64,000 nt of DNA from Thermobifida halotolerans. GTDB lineage: Bacteria > Actinomycetota > Actinomycetes > Streptosporangiales > Streptosporangiaceae. Below are positions 37,101 through 49,133 of this stretch, one piece after another. The stretch covers positions 2,542,001 through 2,606,000 of the forward strand of contig NZ_CP063196.1 of assembly GCF_003574835.2 (NCBI RefSeq), read 5' to 3'. Position numbers and translations under genes: made by a program. Position 1 is the stretch's first letter. Every line of letters begins with the position of its first letter. The notes beneath the pieces were generated by a model. That model was not told the origin of the DNA. It was given only the letters and a program-made list of their open reading frames with translations, and did no database searches.

Positions 37101-40100
37101 TGCGTCCCAGGCGCAGCAGCGCGAACCGGATCAGCGGCGGGCGGGCGAGGTCGAAGCGCTCCCGCCGCTCCTCGGCGCGCACCCGCGCGCACCGCTCCTC
37201 CTGCTCGGCCGGGTCGTGTCCGCCGAGGTCGAGCACGCGCCAGCGCAGCGCCACCTCGGCGGGCACGAACTGCACGAGGTCCGCGCCGTCGCTCCAGAAG
37301 CCGACACGCAGCCCGTCGTGGTGGCGCAGTAGTTCGGCGGCTGCCGCGCGCAGCCGCTCGGCGTCCAGCGGCCCGTCGATCTCGGTGCACGACTGGGTGG
37401 TGTAGGCGTCGGCGCCGCCGCCGTAGAGGCTGTGGAAGACCAGGCCGGCCTGCAGCGGGGTGGGCGGCCACAGGTCGACGACGCGGGGGTCGGCGACGTC
37501 GGCGCGCGTCGACCAGTCGCGCGCCACCCGGTCGATGCGCGCCTGGTCGAGGCCGACCAGCGGGACGTCGGAGGGGGTGAGCGCGCACACGCCGGGGGCG
37601 GCGGCGTGCTCGGCGAGCGCCCGCAGCGCCGCGGTGAACTCCTCGGCCAACAGCGCCACCTCGCCGTCGGGGTGCACGCCGGGCGCCCACCGCCACGTCA
37701 CGGCCAGTTCGGGGCCGCGCGCGGTCTCGCGGGCGACGACGCCGACCTCCAGGCCGCGGGTGAGCGGCTGGTCGGGGTCCTCGTCCAGGGCCACGCCCGC
37801 CGTCTCGGGGGCGAGCTGCCACGGTTCGCCGTCGGAGGCGCCGAAGCGCCCCAGGTAGTTGAAGAGGACGTCCGGGCGGGCCGCGTCGGCGAGGGCGGGC
37901 GCGGTGTCGGGGTTGAGGCGGCGCAGCAGGCCGTGGCCGAGGCCGTCGCCGGGCACCGCGCGCAGGGTCTCCTTGACGGTGGCGAGCGCCCGCCCGACGT
38001 CGGCCGCGGCGGCGCGGCCGAGGTCGACGCGGACCGGGTGGGCGCTGGTGAACCAGCCGACGGTGCGGGAGACGTCGGCGGGGACCGCCAGCTCGCGGCG
38101 TCCGTGCCCCTCGACCTCGACCAGCAGGCTCCGGGCGGTCTCGCCGCGCCGCGCGCGCACACGGGCGGCGGCCACGGCGAGCGCGGTCAGCAGCACCTCC
38201 TCGACCCCCGCGTTGAGGACCGGCCCGATGCCGGTGAGGACCGCGGCCGACAGGTCGGCGTCCAGGGTCCGGTCGGTGACGCGGCGCGCGGCGACGGTGT
38301 CGCGCCCGTCCAGGGGGCGGGCGCCCAGCGGCCGGTGCGTCGCGGGGTCGGTGACGCGCCGCCAGTGGTCGAGTTCGGCGACGCGCTCGGGGCGGCGCGC
38401 CTCCTCGGCGAGCAGCCGGGTCCAGCGGCGCAGCGACGTGCCCACCGGTTCCAGCTCGACGGGGCCTCCCCGGCCGCGCGCCTCGACAGCCGAGCGCAGG
38501 TCGGGGCCGAGGATGCGCCAGGAGACGCCGTCCACCGCGAGGTGGTGGACGCGCAGCAGCAGACGGCCGGTGCGATGAGGCCCGCGGTCGAGCCAGACGG
38601 CGGCCAGGGCGCGGCCCCCGGCCAGGTCGATGCGGTCGGCGGCGTGCTCGGCCGCCCGCGCGAGCAGGGCGGCGAGGTCGGCGTCGGCCGCGTCCGCGGC
38701 GTCGACGCGGTGCAGCAGGCCGTCGGGGACGGCGCCGGGCCCGGCGATCTCCAGGGTCGTGCCGGGTCCGGTGACGCGCAGCCGCAGAGCGTCGTGGTGG
38801 CGCACGAGTGCGGCCAGGGCGTCGGCGAGTACGTCCTCGGCGAGTCCGGGCGGGGTGCACAGGACCTGCGTCTGGGTGAAGCGCGCCCCGGGCGTGCCCT
38901 GGTCGAGCAGGTCCGCCATGAGGGGGGTGGGGGCCAGGGCGCCGACCGGTTCGTCGGCGACCCGGCCGGTCGGGGCGGCGGGCCGGGTCGCGGCGGCGGC
39001 CAGGCGGGCCGCGGTGGGCCGCTCGAAGACGTCGCGGACCCGCAGCGCCATGCCGGCCGACCGGGCCCGGTTGACCAGTTGGATGGCGGTGATGCTGTCC
39101 CCGCCGAGCCGGAAGAAGTCGTCGTGGACGCCGACCTCGGCGACGCCGAGGACCTCGGCGAACACCTCCAGCAGCGCCCGCTGCTCGGGGGTGGCCGCCT
39201 CCCCCCGTCCGCCGCCGGTCCCGGGCCCGGGGTCGGGCAGGGCGCGCCGGTCCAGTTTCCCGCCGGTGGTCAGCGGCAGGCGGTCGAGGAGGACGACGGT
39301 CGCGGGCACCATGTGCTCGGGCAGGCGCTCGGCGAGGTGGGCGCGCACCGCCTCGGGGGCGGGCGCGCGGCCGTCGCGGGGCACCGCGTAGGCCACGAGC
39401 CGCAGCCCGCCCGAGGCGGCGGGGTGCGCCGCGACCGCGCAACGGGCGACGTCGGGGTGGGTCTCGGCGACCGCCTCGATCTCCTCGGGCTCCACGCGGA
39501 AACCGCGCACCTGGAGTTGGGCGTCGGTGCGGCCGAGGTAGTCGACCTGTCCGTCGGGGCGCAGCCGCACCCGGTCGCCGGTGCGGTACATGCGGCCGCC
39601 GGGAGGGCCGAAGGGGTCGGCGACGAACCGGGACGCGGTCAGGCCGGGGCGGCCCGCGTAGCCGCGGGCCAGTTGCGCCCCGGCGAGGTACAGCTCCCCG
39701 GGCACGCCGACGGGCACCGGGCGCAGCGCGCCGTCCAGGACGCGGGCCGCGACCCCGGGCAGGGGACGGCCCACGACGGGGGTCGCGCTGTCGGCGACGT
39801 CGGCGACGAGCGCGTCGACGGTGTTCTCGGTGGGGCCGTAGCAGTTGAGCGCGCGGGTGCCGGGCAGCGACCGCAGCGCCTGCCACAGCTCGTCGGGGCA
39901 GGCCTCACCGCCGAAGGTGAGGAGTCCCGGCACGCGGCGCAGTGTTGCGGAGTCGAGCAGGCCGCGCAGGTAGGTGGGGGTGAAGTCGAGGTGGTCGATG
40001 CCGTGCTCGGCGACGTAGGCGCCCAGCAGGGCGTGGTCGTAGACGTACTCCTCGCCCAGCAGGTGCAGCTCGTGGCCGTACAGCAGCCCCAGCAGGGGGT

Positions 40101-42081
40101 CCCAGGAGGCGTCGAACCCGAAGGAGCCGGTGTGGCCGACGCGCAGCCGTTCGGCCCGGTGGGCTCCGAACAGTCCGGTGCGCTGGGCGGCGGCGAGGTT
40201 GGCCAGCGCCCGGTGCTCGACGACGACGCCCTTGGGGCGGCCGGTGGTGCCGGAGGTGTGGATGACGTAGGCCGCGTTCTCCGGGCGGGGGCCGGGCACG
40301 GGCGGGGCGTCGGCGACCGGGGCGGCCGCCAGGCGGGCGCGGACCGCGGGGTCGGCGAGGTCGACGACGTGCGCGCCCGCGAGGTCGGGCAGTGCCGCGC
40401 CGAAGTGCGGCGAGGTGACCACGGCCACCGGGCGGGTGTCGGCGACGATGTGCGCCAGCCGGTCGGCGGGGTGCGCGGCGTCCAGGTGGACGTAGGCCCC
40501 GCCCGCGCGCAGCACCGCGAACAGCGCCACGACCAGGTCGAGTGAGCGCGGCAGGGCCAGCGCCACGGCCCGCTCGGGGCCGACCCCCTCCTCGTGGAGG
40601 AGGCGGGCCAGCCGGTCGACCCGCTCGACCAGTTCGGCGCGGGAGACGCGGGTGGCGCCGGCGACCACGGCGGTGGCGTCGGGGTCGCGCTCGGCCAGCC
40701 GGGCCAGCAGGTCGGGAACGAGCGCGGGCGCGTCCTCGGCCGGGGGCGCGGCGAGCACGGCCGCCGTCTCGTCGGCGAGGTCGAGGGCGGCGAGGGGGGT
40801 GCCGGGCGCGGCCTGCGCGGCCGCGCGCAGCAGCCGGGTGATCTCGGCCAGCCGGGAGCGGACGGCGTCCGGGGTGTAGCGGCGCTCGTTGGCGTTGGCC
40901 TCCAGAAGCAGCCCGCCGCCGGGGTCGCGGTAGACCGACAGCGCCAGGTCGTCGACCGGGCCCTCCGACAGGGTCACCGTGGTCGCGGGCACCCCGTCGA
41001 AGGCGAGGTCGTAGTCGAACACCTTGATGTTGATCTCGGGTCCGAACAGCGCCCGGCCCCCTCCGACCGCGTCCAGGTCGCGGCGCAGCCACTCGGCGCG
41101 GTAGCGCTGGTGGCCGCGCATCCTCCGCAGGGCCGCGACCGTGGCGGCGACGGCCTCCTCGACGGTGTCGGCGGACCGCAGGCGCAGGCGCAGCGGAAGC
41201 ACGTTGACCACCATCGCGGGCGTGCGCAGCGCGGCGGTGCCGAGCCGTCCCATGACCGGGGAGCCGAGCACGACGTCGCGGGCCCCGGTCATCCGGTGCA
41301 CGTAGGCGGCATAACCGGCGACCACCGTCTCCGCCCAGGTGGCGCCGGTGCGGGCGGCCAGTTTCTCCAGTCCGGTGAGGACGTCGGCGTCGACGGCCGA
41401 GCGCGCGCGGAGCGCGCCCGCCTCGGGCGCGGGCGGCGCGTCGGACAGCAGCGCCGGTTCGGGCCGGTCGGCCAGCAGCGACGTCCAGTGGGCGCGGTCG
41501 GCCGCGCACTCCGCCGACGCCTCGTAGGCGGCCTCGGCGGCGACGACGTCGGCCAGGGAGCCGAACCGGGACGGCGGCGGCTCCTCTCCCCCGCCGAGGG
41601 AGGTGTAGACCTCGGCGACCCGCCGCGCCAGCAGGGTGACCGCGTAGGCGTCGACGGCGACGTGGTGGTAGCGCTGGTACCAGAACCAGCGGCGCGCCGC
41701 GAGGCGCAGCAGGGCGTAGCGGGCCAGCGGCCCGGTGGCCGGGTCGACCGGGGCGGCCAGGTCGCGGCGCATCCACTCGGCGGCGGCCCGCTCGGGGTCG
41801 GCCGCGCCGGTGAGGTCGAGCACGTCCAGCGGGAGCGTGTGCTCGGCGGCGACCTCCTGGAAGGGGACGCCGTCGACGTCCACCACGCGCGCCCGCAGCG
41901 CGTCGCTGTCGCGGGTCACGGCGGCGACGGCCCGCGCGAACCGGTCGGGGTCGACGTCGCCGGGGATGTCGGTGTACTGGCCGACGTTGAAGACCGGGCT
42001 GTCCGGGTCGATCCGCTGGGCGTACCAGACCCCGGCCTGCGCGCCGGTGAGGGGCAGCCTGGTCGTGGGGGTGTCCGGCAT
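31177..42081 (-). CDS. fscG: NRPS FscG-like: C-A(Arg)-PCP-E-C-A(Gly)-PCP-C-A(Gly)-PCP
   Basis: This 3634-residue three-module synthetase reads in order: starter condensation domain (HHVAVDA, His139-140), A1 (A3 motif about 605), PCP1 Ser996, epimerase (HHLAVDG at 1179, FNYLGRF), C2 (HHTLLDGWS at 1670), A2 (about 2124), PCP2 Ser2514, C3 (HHIAADEWS at 2697), A3 (about 3172) and PCP3 Ser3560. A1 specificity residues are D-A-D-D-L-F-C-V-D-K, an acidic pocket fitting arginine. A2 and A3 both read D-I-L-Q-L-G-V-I-W-K, a glycine code. The product bound to PCP3 should be dihydroxybenzoyl-D-Arg-Gly-Gly. This is the domain plan of fuscachelin synthetase FscG. ATG 42081 has AAGGAGG upstream. The A2 and A3 blocks share long near-identical stretches. 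Confidence 0.95.
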   Translation of the reverse strand: MPDTPTTRLPLTGAQAGVWYAQRIDPDSPVFNVGQYTDIPGDVDPDRFARAVAAVTRDSDALRARVVDVDGVPFQEVAAEHTLPLDVLDLTGAADPERAAAEWMRRDLAAPVDPATGPLARYALLRLAARRWFWYQRYHHVAVDAYAVTLLARRVAEVYTSLGGGEEPPPSRFGSLADVVAAEAAYEASAECAADRAHWTSLLADRPEPALLSDAPPAPEAGALRARSAVDADVLTGLEKLAARTGATWAETVVAGYAAYVHRMTGARDVVLGSPVMGRLGTAALRTPAMVVNVLPLRLRLRSADTVEEAVAATVAALRRMRGHQRYRAEWLRRDLDAVGGGRALFGPEINIKVFDYDLAFDGVPATTVTLSEGPVDDLALSVYRDPGGGLLLEANANERRYTPDAVRSRLAEITRLLRAAAQAAPGTPLAALDLADETAAVLAAPPAEDAPALVPDLLARLAERDPDATAVVAGATRVSRAELVERVDRLARLLHEEGVGPERAVALALPRSLDLVVALFAVLRAGGAYVHLDAAHPADRLAHIVADTRPVAVVTSPHFGAALPDLAGAHVVDLADPAVRARLAAAPVADAPPVPGPRPENAAYVIHTSGTTGRPKGVVVEHRALANLAAAQRTGLFGAHRAERLRVGHTGSFGFDASWDPLLGLLYGHELHLLGEEYVYDHALLGAYVAEHGIDHLDFTPTYLRGLLDSATLRRVPGLLTFGGEACPDELWQALRSLPGTRALNCYGPTENTVDALVADVADSATPVVGRPLPGVAARVLDGALRPVPVGVPGELYLAGAQLARGYAGRPGLTASRFVADPFGPPGGRMYRTGDRVRLRPDGQVDYLGRTDAQLQVRGFRVEPEEIEAVAETHPDVARCAVAAHPAASGGLRLVAYAVPRDGRAPAPEAVRAHLAERLPEHMVPATVVLLDRLPLTTGGKLDRRALPDPGPGTGGGRGEAATPEQRALLEVFAEVLGVAEVGVHDDFFRLGGDSITAIQLVNRARSAGMALRVRDVFERPTAARLAAAATRPAAPTGRVADEPVGALAPTPLMADLLDQGTPGARFTQTQVLCTPPGLAEDVLADALAALVRHHDALRLRVTGPGTTLEIAGPGAVPDGLLHRVDAADAADADLAALLARAAEHAADRIDLAGGRALAAVWLDRGPHRTGRLLLRVHHLAVDGVSWRILGPDLRSAVEARGRGGPVELEPVGTSLRRWTRLLAEEARRPERVAELDHWRRVTDPATHRPLGARPLDGRDTVAARRVTDRTLDADLSAAVLTGIGPVLNAGVEEVLLTALAVAAARVRARRGETARSLLVEVEGHGRRELAVPADVSRTVGWFTSAHPVRVDLGRAAAADVGRALATVKETLRAVPGDGLGHGLLRRLNPDTAPALADAARPDVLFNYLGRFGASDGEPWQLAPETAGVALDEDPDQPLTRGLEVGVVARETARGPELAVTWRWAPGVHPDGEVALLAEEFTAALRALAEHAAAPGVCALTPSDVPLVGLDQARIDRVARDWSTRADVADPRVVDLWPPTPLQAGLVFHSLYGGGADAYTTQSCTEIDGPLDAERLRAAAAELLRHHDGLRVGFWSDGADLVQFVPAEVALRWRVLDLGGHDPAEQEERCARVRAEERRERFDLARPPLIRFALLRLGRTRHRLVVTDHHTLLDGWSTPLFLRELFTRYADPATPAPTAGFRDHLVWLAARDTGAAESAWRDELADLAEPTLLVPDADPHGGDGVQEELLADLDEAESARLVETARSLGVTTNTVVQAAWGLLLAGLTGRDDVVFGATVSGRPADLDGVEHILGLFINTVAVRLRAHPARTVAELLTDLQRRQAALAEHHHVGLTRLQEIAHAAPLFDTLLVFENFPHRDALAAETYGGVRLRDVEVVDATHYPLSLNVFPGERLRLRLCHRPDAVDAERAAELLERFRAILVRISADPERPVAGIDVLTDGERRAVLEEWNATGREVTAPRPADALAAWARRTPHAVAVRCGDAELDYRSLQERVDRLARALVARGVRPGEVVAVALPRSVDLVAALLAVQRAGAVYLPLDPDFPAERIAFMLADSRTVLLVATAETAARHGADVPVLLLEETADAFDAALPEPPAGDGAAYVLYTSGSTGRPKGVVVSHRNLANFLTDMAARFPLGAGDRWLAVTTVSFDISALELYLPLLAGATVVLADADTVRDPRALAALVRSSGATVMQATPTLWQMLTEHAPDAVDGLRVLVGGEALPVPLADLLAGRAAAVTNVYGPTETTIWSTADRVRAGGPVTIGAPMANTRVYVLDSGLRPVPPGVAGDLYIAGEGVALGYHGRFGLTAQRFVADPFGPPGSRMYRTGDLARWRTDGRLDFLGRSDFQVKIRGFRVELGEIETALLERPDIAQAAVAAREDEPGRQRLVGYVVPARGATVDSAEVRAALAGTLPAYMVPAAVVVLDALPLTANGKVDRRALPAPAPAPDTGAAGREPATAQEEIVCQTFAAVLGRTEVAADADFFALGGHSLLATRAVARLRALLGVDVGVRDLFEAPTPAAFARRLTSSDDRRPAVTRRGEGERPVLSHAQQRLWLVEQVHRTGGAYNVPLAVHVADVLDLDVLRAAVRDLVERHEILRTLVRAGDDGEAEPVVLAPGEATVDVAAVRATGPVPALLADLTAEPFDLAARPPVRVRLVTGEEVDGCVLHVVCHHIAADEWSFGPLLRDLDTAYRARACGRAPDWEPLPVQYADYAAAHRAWLGDAADPDSPLRRQLAHWERALRDLPDELDLPTDRPHPAAATHRGGLAQAELDPRLERAVRRLAAEHGVTVFMVVQAAVAVLLHRLGAGDDIPLGSPVADRADEAVHDAVGFFLNTLVLRVDLSGGPTFAELLDRVRAVDLAAFAHADAPFDAVVDLLRPARSVSRHPLFQTMVSYQRRPADADRLFGSATRVVETPLDTARFDLEFAFIEDGHGGARIALNYAADLFDPATADRLVHRLLRVLEQAGADPERPVAGIDVLTGGERRAVLEEWNATGREVTAPRPADALAAWARRTPHAVAVRCGGDGWTYARLDAETDRLARLLVSRGVRPGEVVAVALPRTPPLVAALLAVQRAGAVYLPLDPDFPAERIAFMLADSRAVALLTTRGLSATLPDATGHLLVDGPDTRPDPRAVLPEPPAGDGAAYVLYTSGSTGRPKGVVVSHRNLANFLTDMAARFPLGAGDRWLAVTTVSFDISALELYLPLLAGATVVLADADTVRDPAALADLLTGEGATIMQATPTLWQMLTEHAPDAVDGLRVLVGGEALPRPLAEALADRAAAVTNVYGPTETTIWSTADRVRAGGPVTIGVPMANTRVYVLDSGLRPVPPGVAGDLYIAGEGVALGYHGRFGLTAQRFVADPFGPPGARMYRTGDLARWRTDGRLDFLGRSDFQVKIRGFRVELGEIETALARVDGVSQAVVVAHGDGSGHHRLVGYVTATRPLDSAEVRAALAGTLPAYMVPAAVVVLDALPLTANGKVDRRALPAPAPAPDTGAAGREPATPAEAALCAVYAEVLGVEKVAADADFFALGGDSVLSLRLVNGARRAGWAITGRQVFQHPVVSALAAVAEPLTGTEKSPEPAPTEPAPLVSLDATQLDQLESLWRRRR
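31495..33090 (-). repeat. Internal repeat in fscG, copy 1 (module 3 A domain)
   Basis: This block covers the end of C3 through the A3 domain and its linker. Long tracts are identical or nearly so to copy 2 at 34635-36230, for example the stretches coding for [20 protein letters not shown] and [19 protein letters not shown]. It points to module duplication or gene conversion. Confidence 0.8.
34635..36230 (-). repeat. Internal repeat in fscG, copy 2 (module 2 A domain)
   Basis: Counterpart of the block at 31495-33090. The copies differ in patches, for example around 31700-31780 versus 34830-34915 (A-domain subdomain junction) and 32580-32700 versus 35740-35850. A mosaic of identical and divergent tracts is more like conversion than simple recent duplication. 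Confidence 0.8.
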
Positions 42082-42111
42082 CGGATACCGCCTCCTTGTG
42101 GGGGTGGGCGC

Positions 42112-42145
42112 GGTCCGCGCGGCGGTGGCGCGCGCCGCGCGGACC
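42112..42145 (-). terminator. Strong hairpin between fscF and fscG
   Basis: GGTCCGCGCGGCG (42112-42124) pairs perfectly with CGCCGCGCGGACC (42133-42145) around an 8-nt loop, in the 86-bp gap before the 10.9-kb fscG gene. No T-run is present. It may attenuate transcription so that the small-enzyme genes are expressed above the NRPS genes, or stabilise processed mRNA. Confidence 0.5.
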
Positions 42146-42167
42146 CGGGGGTCGGAAGGGGGGAGGG

Positions 42168-42416
42168 TCAGGACCGCAGGAGCGCCGTCCACGCCGTGAC
42201 GGTCGGCTCCTCGGCGAGGTCGGCGAAGTCGACGGCGGCCCCGTCCCTGCGCCAGGTCTCGACCAGGCTCATCAGCCGGACGGAGTCCACCCCCCGGTCC
42301 AGCAGGTTCTCGTCGACGTCGACGGACTCGGCGGGCTCGGCGAGCAGGCGGGCGACGTCGGCGCGCACACGCTCAATGGTGAAAGGTCCGTCACCGACAG
42401 TGTTGTTCGAGGTCAT
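42168..42416 (-). CDS. fscF: Stand-alone aryl carrier protein
   Basis: This 82-residue carrier protein has phosphopantetheine attachment Ser44 in [14 protein letters not shown]. The motif matches aryl carrier proteins (EntB C-terminal domain) that hold 2,3-dihydroxybenzoate. Here the carrier is separate instead of fused to the isochorismatase as in EntB, which fits the short FscD. It receives dihydroxybenzoate from FscC and delivers it to the starter condensation domain of FscG. Confidence 0.9.
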   Translation of the reverse strand: MTSNNTVGDGPFTIERVRADVARLLAEPAESVDVDENLLDRGVDSVRLMSLVETWRRDGAAVDFADLAEEPTVTAWTALLRS

Positions 42417-42446
42417 GGGATGCTCCGGGCAGAGGTCGGGTGGGGT

Positions 42447-43769
42447 TCAGGCGGAGGGGACGGGCGCCTCGTGGCGGGCCTCGACGGAGTCGAGGATCTC
42501 GGCGGCGCGGACGGCCACGTTGGACAGCAGGCTCGAGGAGATGCCGTGCGTGTGCTCGGTGCCGCCCTGCAGGTACAGGCCGCAGGTGACCTCGTCGTCG
42601 GTGACGACGCGGTAGTCGCGCTGCAGGACGGGGCGGCCCCGGTCGTCGAACACGCAGTGCCCGGCGAGCTCCCCGAGGAGGGGGCGCACGTCCACCGGGC
42701 GGTAGCCGGTGGCGTGGACGACGTGGTCGGCGCGGAGCACGGACTGCTTGCCGGTGGGCCGGTGCTCCACGGTGACGTCGACGCCCGCGTCGGTCTCGGC
42801 GAGGTCGACGACCCTGGTCATGTTGTGCATCCTGAGCCGGTGCGTCCCGTTGGCCCGCTCGGCGTAGACGCGCCGGTACAGGTCGGTGATCAGGTCCGGG
42901 TCGACCACGGAGTAGTTGGTGTTGCGGTGGTAGCCCATGAGTTCGTCCTTGAACTCCGGCGGCGAGTCGTAGAAGGCGTCCACCGCCTCGGGGTCGAAGA
43001 TGCGGTTGGCGAACGGGGTGTCGTCGGAGGGGCTGTAGCCGTAGCGGGAGAACACCGCGTGCACCGGGACGTCGGGGAAGCGCCGGTGCAGGTGGTCGAC
43101 GACCTCGGCCGCGCTCTGCCCGGCCCCCACCACCACGAATCCGCGGGTCGGGGCCTCGGGGAGGACGGCGAGGCGGTGCAGCAGGTACTCGCTGTGCCAG
43201 ATCCGCTCGGAGACGCGCACCCCCTCGGGGAGGCTGGGCCGCAGCCCGGGGGCGAGCACCACGTTGCGGGCGCGCTCGACCGTCTCGCGGCCGTCGGCGT
43301 CGCGGGACACCACGTCCACGCGGGTGATCCGCCCGCCCGTGCGGACCGGACGCAGCGCGACGACCTCCCGCCCGTAGCGCACCTGCTCGCCGACCCGCTC
43401 GGCGCACCAGGACAGGTAGTCGTGGAACTCGGTGCGCAGCGGAAACAGCGTCTTGTGGTTGATGAAGTCGTGCAGCCGGCCGACCTGCCGCAGGTAGGCC
43501 AGGAAGGTGAAGTCGCTGGCGGGGTTGCGGGGGGTGACCAGGTCCTTGAGGAAGGAGATCTGCATGGTCGCGTCGTCCAGGAGCATGCCCCGGTGCCAGC
43601 CGAAGCGCTCCTGGCGCTCCAGGAACACCCCGCCGATCCGGGAGCGCCCGTCGGCGCGGCGCTCGCGCAGGGCGATCGCCAGTCCCAGGTTGGACGGACC
43701 GAAACCGACTCCGACCAGGTCGTGGACGCGCGCGTCGGCGCCTGTCGCGCTGTGGTGGGTCCCTGCCAT
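42447..43769 (-). CDS. fscE: L-ornithine N5-monooxygenase (SidA/PvdA family)
   Basis: This 440-residue flavoprotein hydroxylates the side-chain amine of ornithine with NADPH and O2 to give the hydroxamate precursor used by FscI. Landmarks: FAD-binding [15 protein letters not shown] near residue 19, the substrate region [20 protein letters not shown] near 61, NADPH-binding [16 protein letters not shown] near 205, and the late HATGYRP. ATG 43769 lies 1 nt beyond the fscD stop, so the genes are coupled. The FscI adenylation code for hydroxyornithine supports ornithine over lysine. Confidence 0.93.
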   Translation of the reverse strand: MAGTHHSATGADARVHDLVGVGFGPSNLGLAIALRERRADGRSRIGGVFLERQERFGWHRGMLLDDATMQISFLKDLVTPRNPASDFTFLAYLRQVGRLHDFINHKTLFPLRTEFHDYLSWCAERVGEQVRYGREVVALRPVRTGGRITRVDVVSRDADGRETVERARNVVLAPGLRPSLPEGVRVSERIWHSEYLLHRLAVLPEAPTRGFVVVGAGQSAAEVVDHLHRRFPDVPVHAVFSRYGYSPSDDTPFANRIFDPEAVDAFYDSPPEFKDELMGYHRNTNYSVVDPDLITDLYRRVYAERANGTHRLRMHNMTRVVDLAETDAGVDVTVEHRPTGKQSVLRADHVVHATGYRPVDVRPLLGELAGHCVFDDRGRPVLQRDYRVVTDDEVTCGLYLQGGTEHTHGISSSLLSNVAVRAAEILDSVEARHEAPVPSA

Positions 43770-43770
43770 G

Positions 43771-44432
43771 TCAGCCTCCGGTCGAAACGTCGATGCGTGC
43801 GGCGCCCACGGCGGCGAGCACCCGGTCGGTGCTGGTGACGACCGCGCAGCGGCCCGCCGCGTACTCCAGGGCGAAGCGGTGGTCGTCGGCGGTGAAGTCG
43901 GCGGTCGCGTCGGCGACGAAGAACGGCTGGATGTCACGCATGAACGCGTCGGCCGCGGTCAGCAGGCAGCCGATGTGCGCGTAGACGCCGGTGACGACGA
44001 GCTGGTCGCGTCCCTGTCCGGCCATGCGCGCGGCCAGGTCGGTGCCGACGAAGGCGCTGTAGCGCGACTTGGTCACCACGACGTCGGCCGCGTCCGGGGC
44101 CACCCGCTCGTCGATGGCGGTGTGCTCGGCGGCGGCACGCATCCCGCCGCCCCAGAAGTGGCGCTCCAGGCCCCGCTGCTCCGGGTCCATGCCGCCGGGC
44201 TTGGCGGTGTAGCAGACCGGGATCCGGGCGGCCCGGCAGGCGTCGGTGAGCGCGGCGATGTTGGCGAGCGCGCCGCGCAGCGGGTCCGCGCCGTCCGGAT
44301 AGGGCCGCAGGAAGTACCGCTGCATGTCGTGGACGAGCAGGACGGCGCGGGCGGGGTCGATCCGCCACGACGCCCGGTTGGCGGGCAGGTGCTCGGGCAG
44401 CGGCAGCGGATAGGGGGTGATCGCTGGCAGTG

Positions 44433-44436
<4 letters not shown>
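43771..44436 (-). CDS. fscD: Isochorismatase
   Basis: This 221-residue enzyme cleaves isochorismate to 2,3-dihydro-2,3-dihydroxybenzoate and pyruvate. The catalytic set of the family is visible: Asp37 in VHDMQ, the Lys in VTKSRYSAF and Cys in [14 protein letters not shown]. It closely resembles the N-terminal domain of EntB but lacks the C-terminal aryl carrier domain, which is the separate gene fscF. ATG 44436 overlaps the fscC stop (ATGA). Confidence 0.93.
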
Positions 44437-46064
<1,628 letters not shown>

Positions 46065-46084
46065 CGGGGTCCTTTCCGTGGGGG

Positions 46085-47266
46085 TCACCGGGGCTGGTCG
46101 ACGCCGAGGGCGAGCAGCAGGGTGCGGAGTTTGGCGGAGGTCTCGGCGAGTTCGGCCTCGGGCTCGGAGTCGGGCATGATGCCGCCGCCCGCGAACAGGT
46201 CGATGGTGGTTCCGCAGGTGTCGGCGCAGCGGATGGCCACCGCCCACTCGCCGTCGCCCGCGGCGTCGGTGTAGCCGACGGCGCCGGTGTAGAAGCCGCG
46301 GTCGAACGGTTCGATCTCGGTGATGACGGCGTAGGCCCGGTCGGTGGGGTGGCCGCAGACGGCGGGGGTGGGGTGCAGCGCCCGCGCCAGGACGTGCGAG
46401 GGGGTGTGGGGATCGCGCAGTTCCCCGGTGACGCGGGTGGACAGGTGCCACATGGTGGCGGTGGTGACCGGTCGGGGTTCGCGGGGGGCGTCGAGGCGGC
46501 GGCAGTGGGGGCGCAGTGCCTCGACGACCGCCTCCACGACCACGGCGTGTTCGTGGCGTTCCTTGGGGGAGGCGAGCAGGGCGGCGGCGCGCTCCCGGTC
46601 ACGGGCGGGATCGGGGTGGCGCGGCGCGGAGCCGGCCAGCGGGTTGGACAGCACCGAGCGCCCGCGTTTGGCGACGAGCAGTTCGGGGCTGGCGCCGACG
46701 AGGGTGCGCGGGCGGGCGTCGCGTCCGGGCAGGTCCGCGGCGAAGGTGAAGGCGGTGGGGTCGGCCCAGGCCAGGTTGGCCAGCACGGTGGCCACGTCCA
46801 CCTCCCGCTGTCCGGTCAGCCGCAGGCAGCGGGCCAGCACGACCTTGCGCAGCTCCGCGCCTCCGCCGTCGGCCATGAGTTTGACGGCGCGCTCGACCGC
46901 GGCCGTGTGGTCGGCGGGGGCGGGGATCGGGGTGGCCGTCCACGTTCCGGGGAGCGGGCGGCGGGCGGGGACGGGCGCGGCCGCGTGCGCGGTGGAGGGG
47001 CCGTGCTGGACGGTCTCCGGCACCACCAGGTGGACGGGGGCGTCGCGGTCGAAGGGGAGGGCGCCCACCGCCAGGGGGGCTCGGCCGTTGTCGGTCTCGA
47101 CTCCGCGCAGCGCCTCGGCCAGGTCGTCGGCACCGGTCGCGGTGGCCAGGGCGCCGCGGCAGCGCAGCGCGCCGGAGGCGGAGCAGAAGAGGAAGTCCCG
47201 GGGGCGGTAGGAGTCCAGCAGCTCGGTCGGTGCCGCGGCTGGATCGACGACGCGCTGTCGGGGCAT
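46085..47266 (-). CDS. fscB: Isochorismate synthase
   Basis: This 393-residue enzyme of the chorismate-binding family (EntC/DhbC type) converts chorismate to isochorismate, the first step to dihydroxybenzoate. Recognisable parts are [65 protein letters not shown] and the C-terminal [22 protein letters not shown] 47266 has AAAGG upstream. It is on one transcript with fscA upstream and fscC downstream. Confidence 0.93.
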   Translation of the reverse strand: MPRQRVVDPAAAPTELLDSYRPRDFLFCSASGALRCRGALATATGADDLAEALRGVETDNGRAPLAVGALPFDRDAPVHLVVPETVQHGPSTAHAAAPVPARRPLPGTWTATPIPAPADHTAAVERAVKLMADGGGAELRKVVLARCLRLTGQREVDVATVLANLAWADPTAFTFAADLPGRDARPRTLVGASPELLVAKRGRSVLSNPLAGSAPRHPDPARDRERAAALLASPKERHEHAVVVEAVVEALRPHCRRLDAPREPRPVTTATMWHLSTRVTGELRDPHTPSHVLARALHPTPAVCGHPTDRAYAVITEIEPFDRGFYTGAVGYTDAAGDGEWAVAIRCADTCGTTIDLFAGGGIMPDSEPEAELAETSAKLRTLLLALGVDQPR

Positions 47267-47349
47267 CGTTGGCCTTTCTTGTTCGGGCACGCCGATGGTG
47301 CGGGCCCGGCGGACCCGGCGTTTCGCGGTGGTGTGGGGGCGGGTCGGGG

Positions 47350-48132
47350 TCAGCGCAGGGTGGCGCCGCCGTCGACGTAGAGGTTGTGCATGGTGATGTG
47401 CCGGGCGGCGTCGGAGACGAGGAAGCACACGGCGTCGGCGACGTCGCCGGGCTGGGCGACCCGGCCCAGGGGGATGCCGACCTTGTAGCGGGCCGGGTCG
47501 CCGGCCACGGCGTCGGCCGGGTCGAGGCCGCCCTCCCGCACGTCCCGCAGCATCGGGGTGTCGGTGGTGCCGGGGGAGACCACGTTGCAGCGGATCCCGT
47601 ACGGCGCCAGTTCCAGGCCGAGCGACTTGGTGAAGGCGACCGCGGCGGCCTTGGACGCGGCGTAGGCGGCCATGCCGGCGCGCGGCACGCCCGCGGCGTT
47701 GGAGGCCACGGTGACGAGGGCGCCGCGCCGCCGCGGCGCCATCCGCCGCGCAGCGGCGCGGCAGACGGTGAAGACTCCGGTGGCGTTGACCGCGAGCAGC
47801 GTCTGCCAGTCGTGGTCGGAGCACTCGACGGCGGGGCCGGTGCGCAGCACCCCGGCGACGTTGACCGCGATGTCGACGGGGCCCAGGTCCTGTTCGACCT
47901 CGGCGAAGAGGCGTTCGACGCCCGCCGGGTCGGTGATGTCGCGGACGTAGCCACGCGCGGGACGGGCGGCCCGTTCCAGGTCCGCGGCGGTCCGGGCGGC
48001 GCCTTCGGGGTCGACGTCGACCGCGGCGACCGCGGCTCCCCGGGCGGCCAGGGCCTCGGCGACGGAGCGTCCGATGCCTCGGCCCGCGCCGGTGACCACG
48101 GCGACCGCTCCTTCGATCCCGCTGTGGGACAC
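47350..48132 (-). CDS. fscA: 2,3-dihydro-2,3-dihydroxybenzoate dehydrogenase (SDR)
   Basis: This 260-residue short-chain dehydrogenase of the EntA/DhbA type oxidises the isochorismatase product to 2,3-dihydroxybenzoate with NAD+. It shows the Rossmann motif [15 protein letters not shown] at residue 15, VNVAGV, the active-site [20 protein letters not shown] and the late [10 protein letters not shown]. It is the promoter-proximal gene of the biosynthetic operon: GTG 48132, GGGGAGG ribosome site, and an iron box starting 35 bp upstream. Confidence 0.93.
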   Translation of the reverse strand: MSHSGIEGAVAVVTGAGRGIGRSVAEALAARGAAVAAVDVDPEGAARTAADLERAARPARGYVRDITDPAGVERLFAEVEQDLGPVDIAVNVAGVLRTGPAVECSDHDWQTLLAVNATGVFTVCRAAARRMAPRRRGALVTVASNAAGVPRAGMAAYAASKAAAVAFTKSLGLELAPYGIRCNVVSPGTTDTPMLRDVREGGLDPADAVAGDPARYKVGIPLGRVAQPGDVADAVCFLVSDAARHITMHNLYVDGGATLR

Positions 48133-48166
48133 GTGTCCTCCCCTGCGCCAACCAGAAACTATTGAC

Positions 48167-48185
48167 TAAGGCAAACCTTGCCTAA
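48167..48185 (-). promoter_or_regulatory. DtxR/IdeR iron box of the siderophore biosynthesis operon
   Basis: TAAGGCAAACCTTGCCTAA on the plus strand (TTAGGCAAGGTTTGCCTTA reading toward fscA) is a strong match to the consensus and itself an inverted repeat. It controls the long operon fscA to fscI, about 24 kb. Confidence 0.85.
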
Positions 48186-48410
48186 CTTGTCGCCCGACAG
48201 TCTCAAGCCATCGGAGGCCCGGCGTCAACCCAAAGAATTCCGACAAACCATGACATTCAGCGCAAAATTTGAGAGAAGAAGTGTTCGGGTAATCACACCT
48301 GGAAACTCTTGCGCAACCCGCAGGAAACATTCCGCCGCTTCGGGCGCTGGGGTGGACGCCTTGCCCGCCCAACTTCCCAGCGCTGGTCCTGGAGCCTCAA
48401 CCCCCAGGGT

Positions 48411-48495
48411 GGTTTCCAGGTGGCCTCCACTCCAGGGGGCCGTGCGGCCCCAGCTCCGTGGGGGCGGGCGAGGCGCGTTGTCAGGGGAGGCCCGC
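48411..48495 (+). repeat. Long inverted repeat, left arm
   Basis: This 85-base arm begins GGTTTCCAGGTGGCCTC and ends GTTGTCAGGGGAGGCCCGC. It matches the reverse complement of 48826-48910 at 74 of 85 positions without gaps. Similarity continues beyond the inner end after a gap: GGAGTGGGGAGG at 48516 versus its reverse complement near 48811. Confidence 0.85.
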
Positions 48496-48825
48496 TCGAG
48501 GGGTGGGTTGGCGCAGGAGTGGGGAGGCGCCCCGGGCACCGCCCCGCCCGCGCCCCCACAGGGGGATCAGAGAAGAGGACACCGGCCACCACGGGATCCC
48601 GGCAAGCCCGTGACACGGAACCGCTGCCCCGCCACGCCCCCCCACGACCCCGGCAGCTCAGTGGACAGGTGCGCGCAGCACCCGGCCACCCACGCCTTCA
48701 CCGGCGGGTTGGTGGGGGAACAACCGGCACCACGGGACCGGGGAGCCCGTGGTGCACGGCACCTCCCCGGTGCGGGGAGGTGGAGGCGCGGGTGGGTCGG
48801 CGCCCGGGGGCACCTCCCCACTCCT

Positions 48826-48910
48826 GCGGGCCTCCCCTGACAACGCGTCTCGCCCACCCCCACGAGGTTGAGGTTGCACGGCCCCCTGGGGCCGAGGCCA
48901 CCTGGAAACC
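48826..48910 (-). repeat. Long inverted repeat, right arm
   Basis: Reverse-complement partner of 48411-48495, about 87% identical, separated by 330 bases. Both arms end sharply at the CCAGGTGG..GGTTTCC side. No transposase gene lies between or beside them, so it is not an intact insertion sequence. Confidence 0.85.
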
Positions 48911-49133
48911 AATACCGGAAGGTCAGGGAGAGAGCACGGCATTGGTGAGCACCGGTGGGCGGTCAGGGCGCCCCGGTGCCGCGTCCGCCCGCTGCCGACC
49001 CGTGGCGGGCCGCCTCGGACGCCGGGGTGGAACGCCCTGCCCGCCAGGCGTCCCGACACCGGTCTCACGGCCTCCTGCGCGGCCGCCCGGGTCACGCAGG
49101 GGGTGTTCGTCCTCTGGGCCGCCCGCTCCGGCG

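Larger units (their letters stand above)
48186..49133. other. 950-bp region without genes, rich in inverted and direct repeats
   Basis: No plausible protein was found on either strand. The region holds the 85-bp inverted repeat at 48411/48826. It also has two direct, hairpin-forming units around 48587 and 48729 (each containing CACCACGGGA and, further on, CCCGTG). A roughly 45-bp imperfect direct repeat starts near 48345 and 49020 (GGGGTGGA-CGCC-TGCCCGCC). It may be a degraded mobile element or a structured non-coding RNA. Confidence 0.55.

Noticed and set aside
48186-49133. Insertion sequence
   Set aside because: The inverted repeats are long and convincing, but no transposase reading frame or clear target duplication is present.
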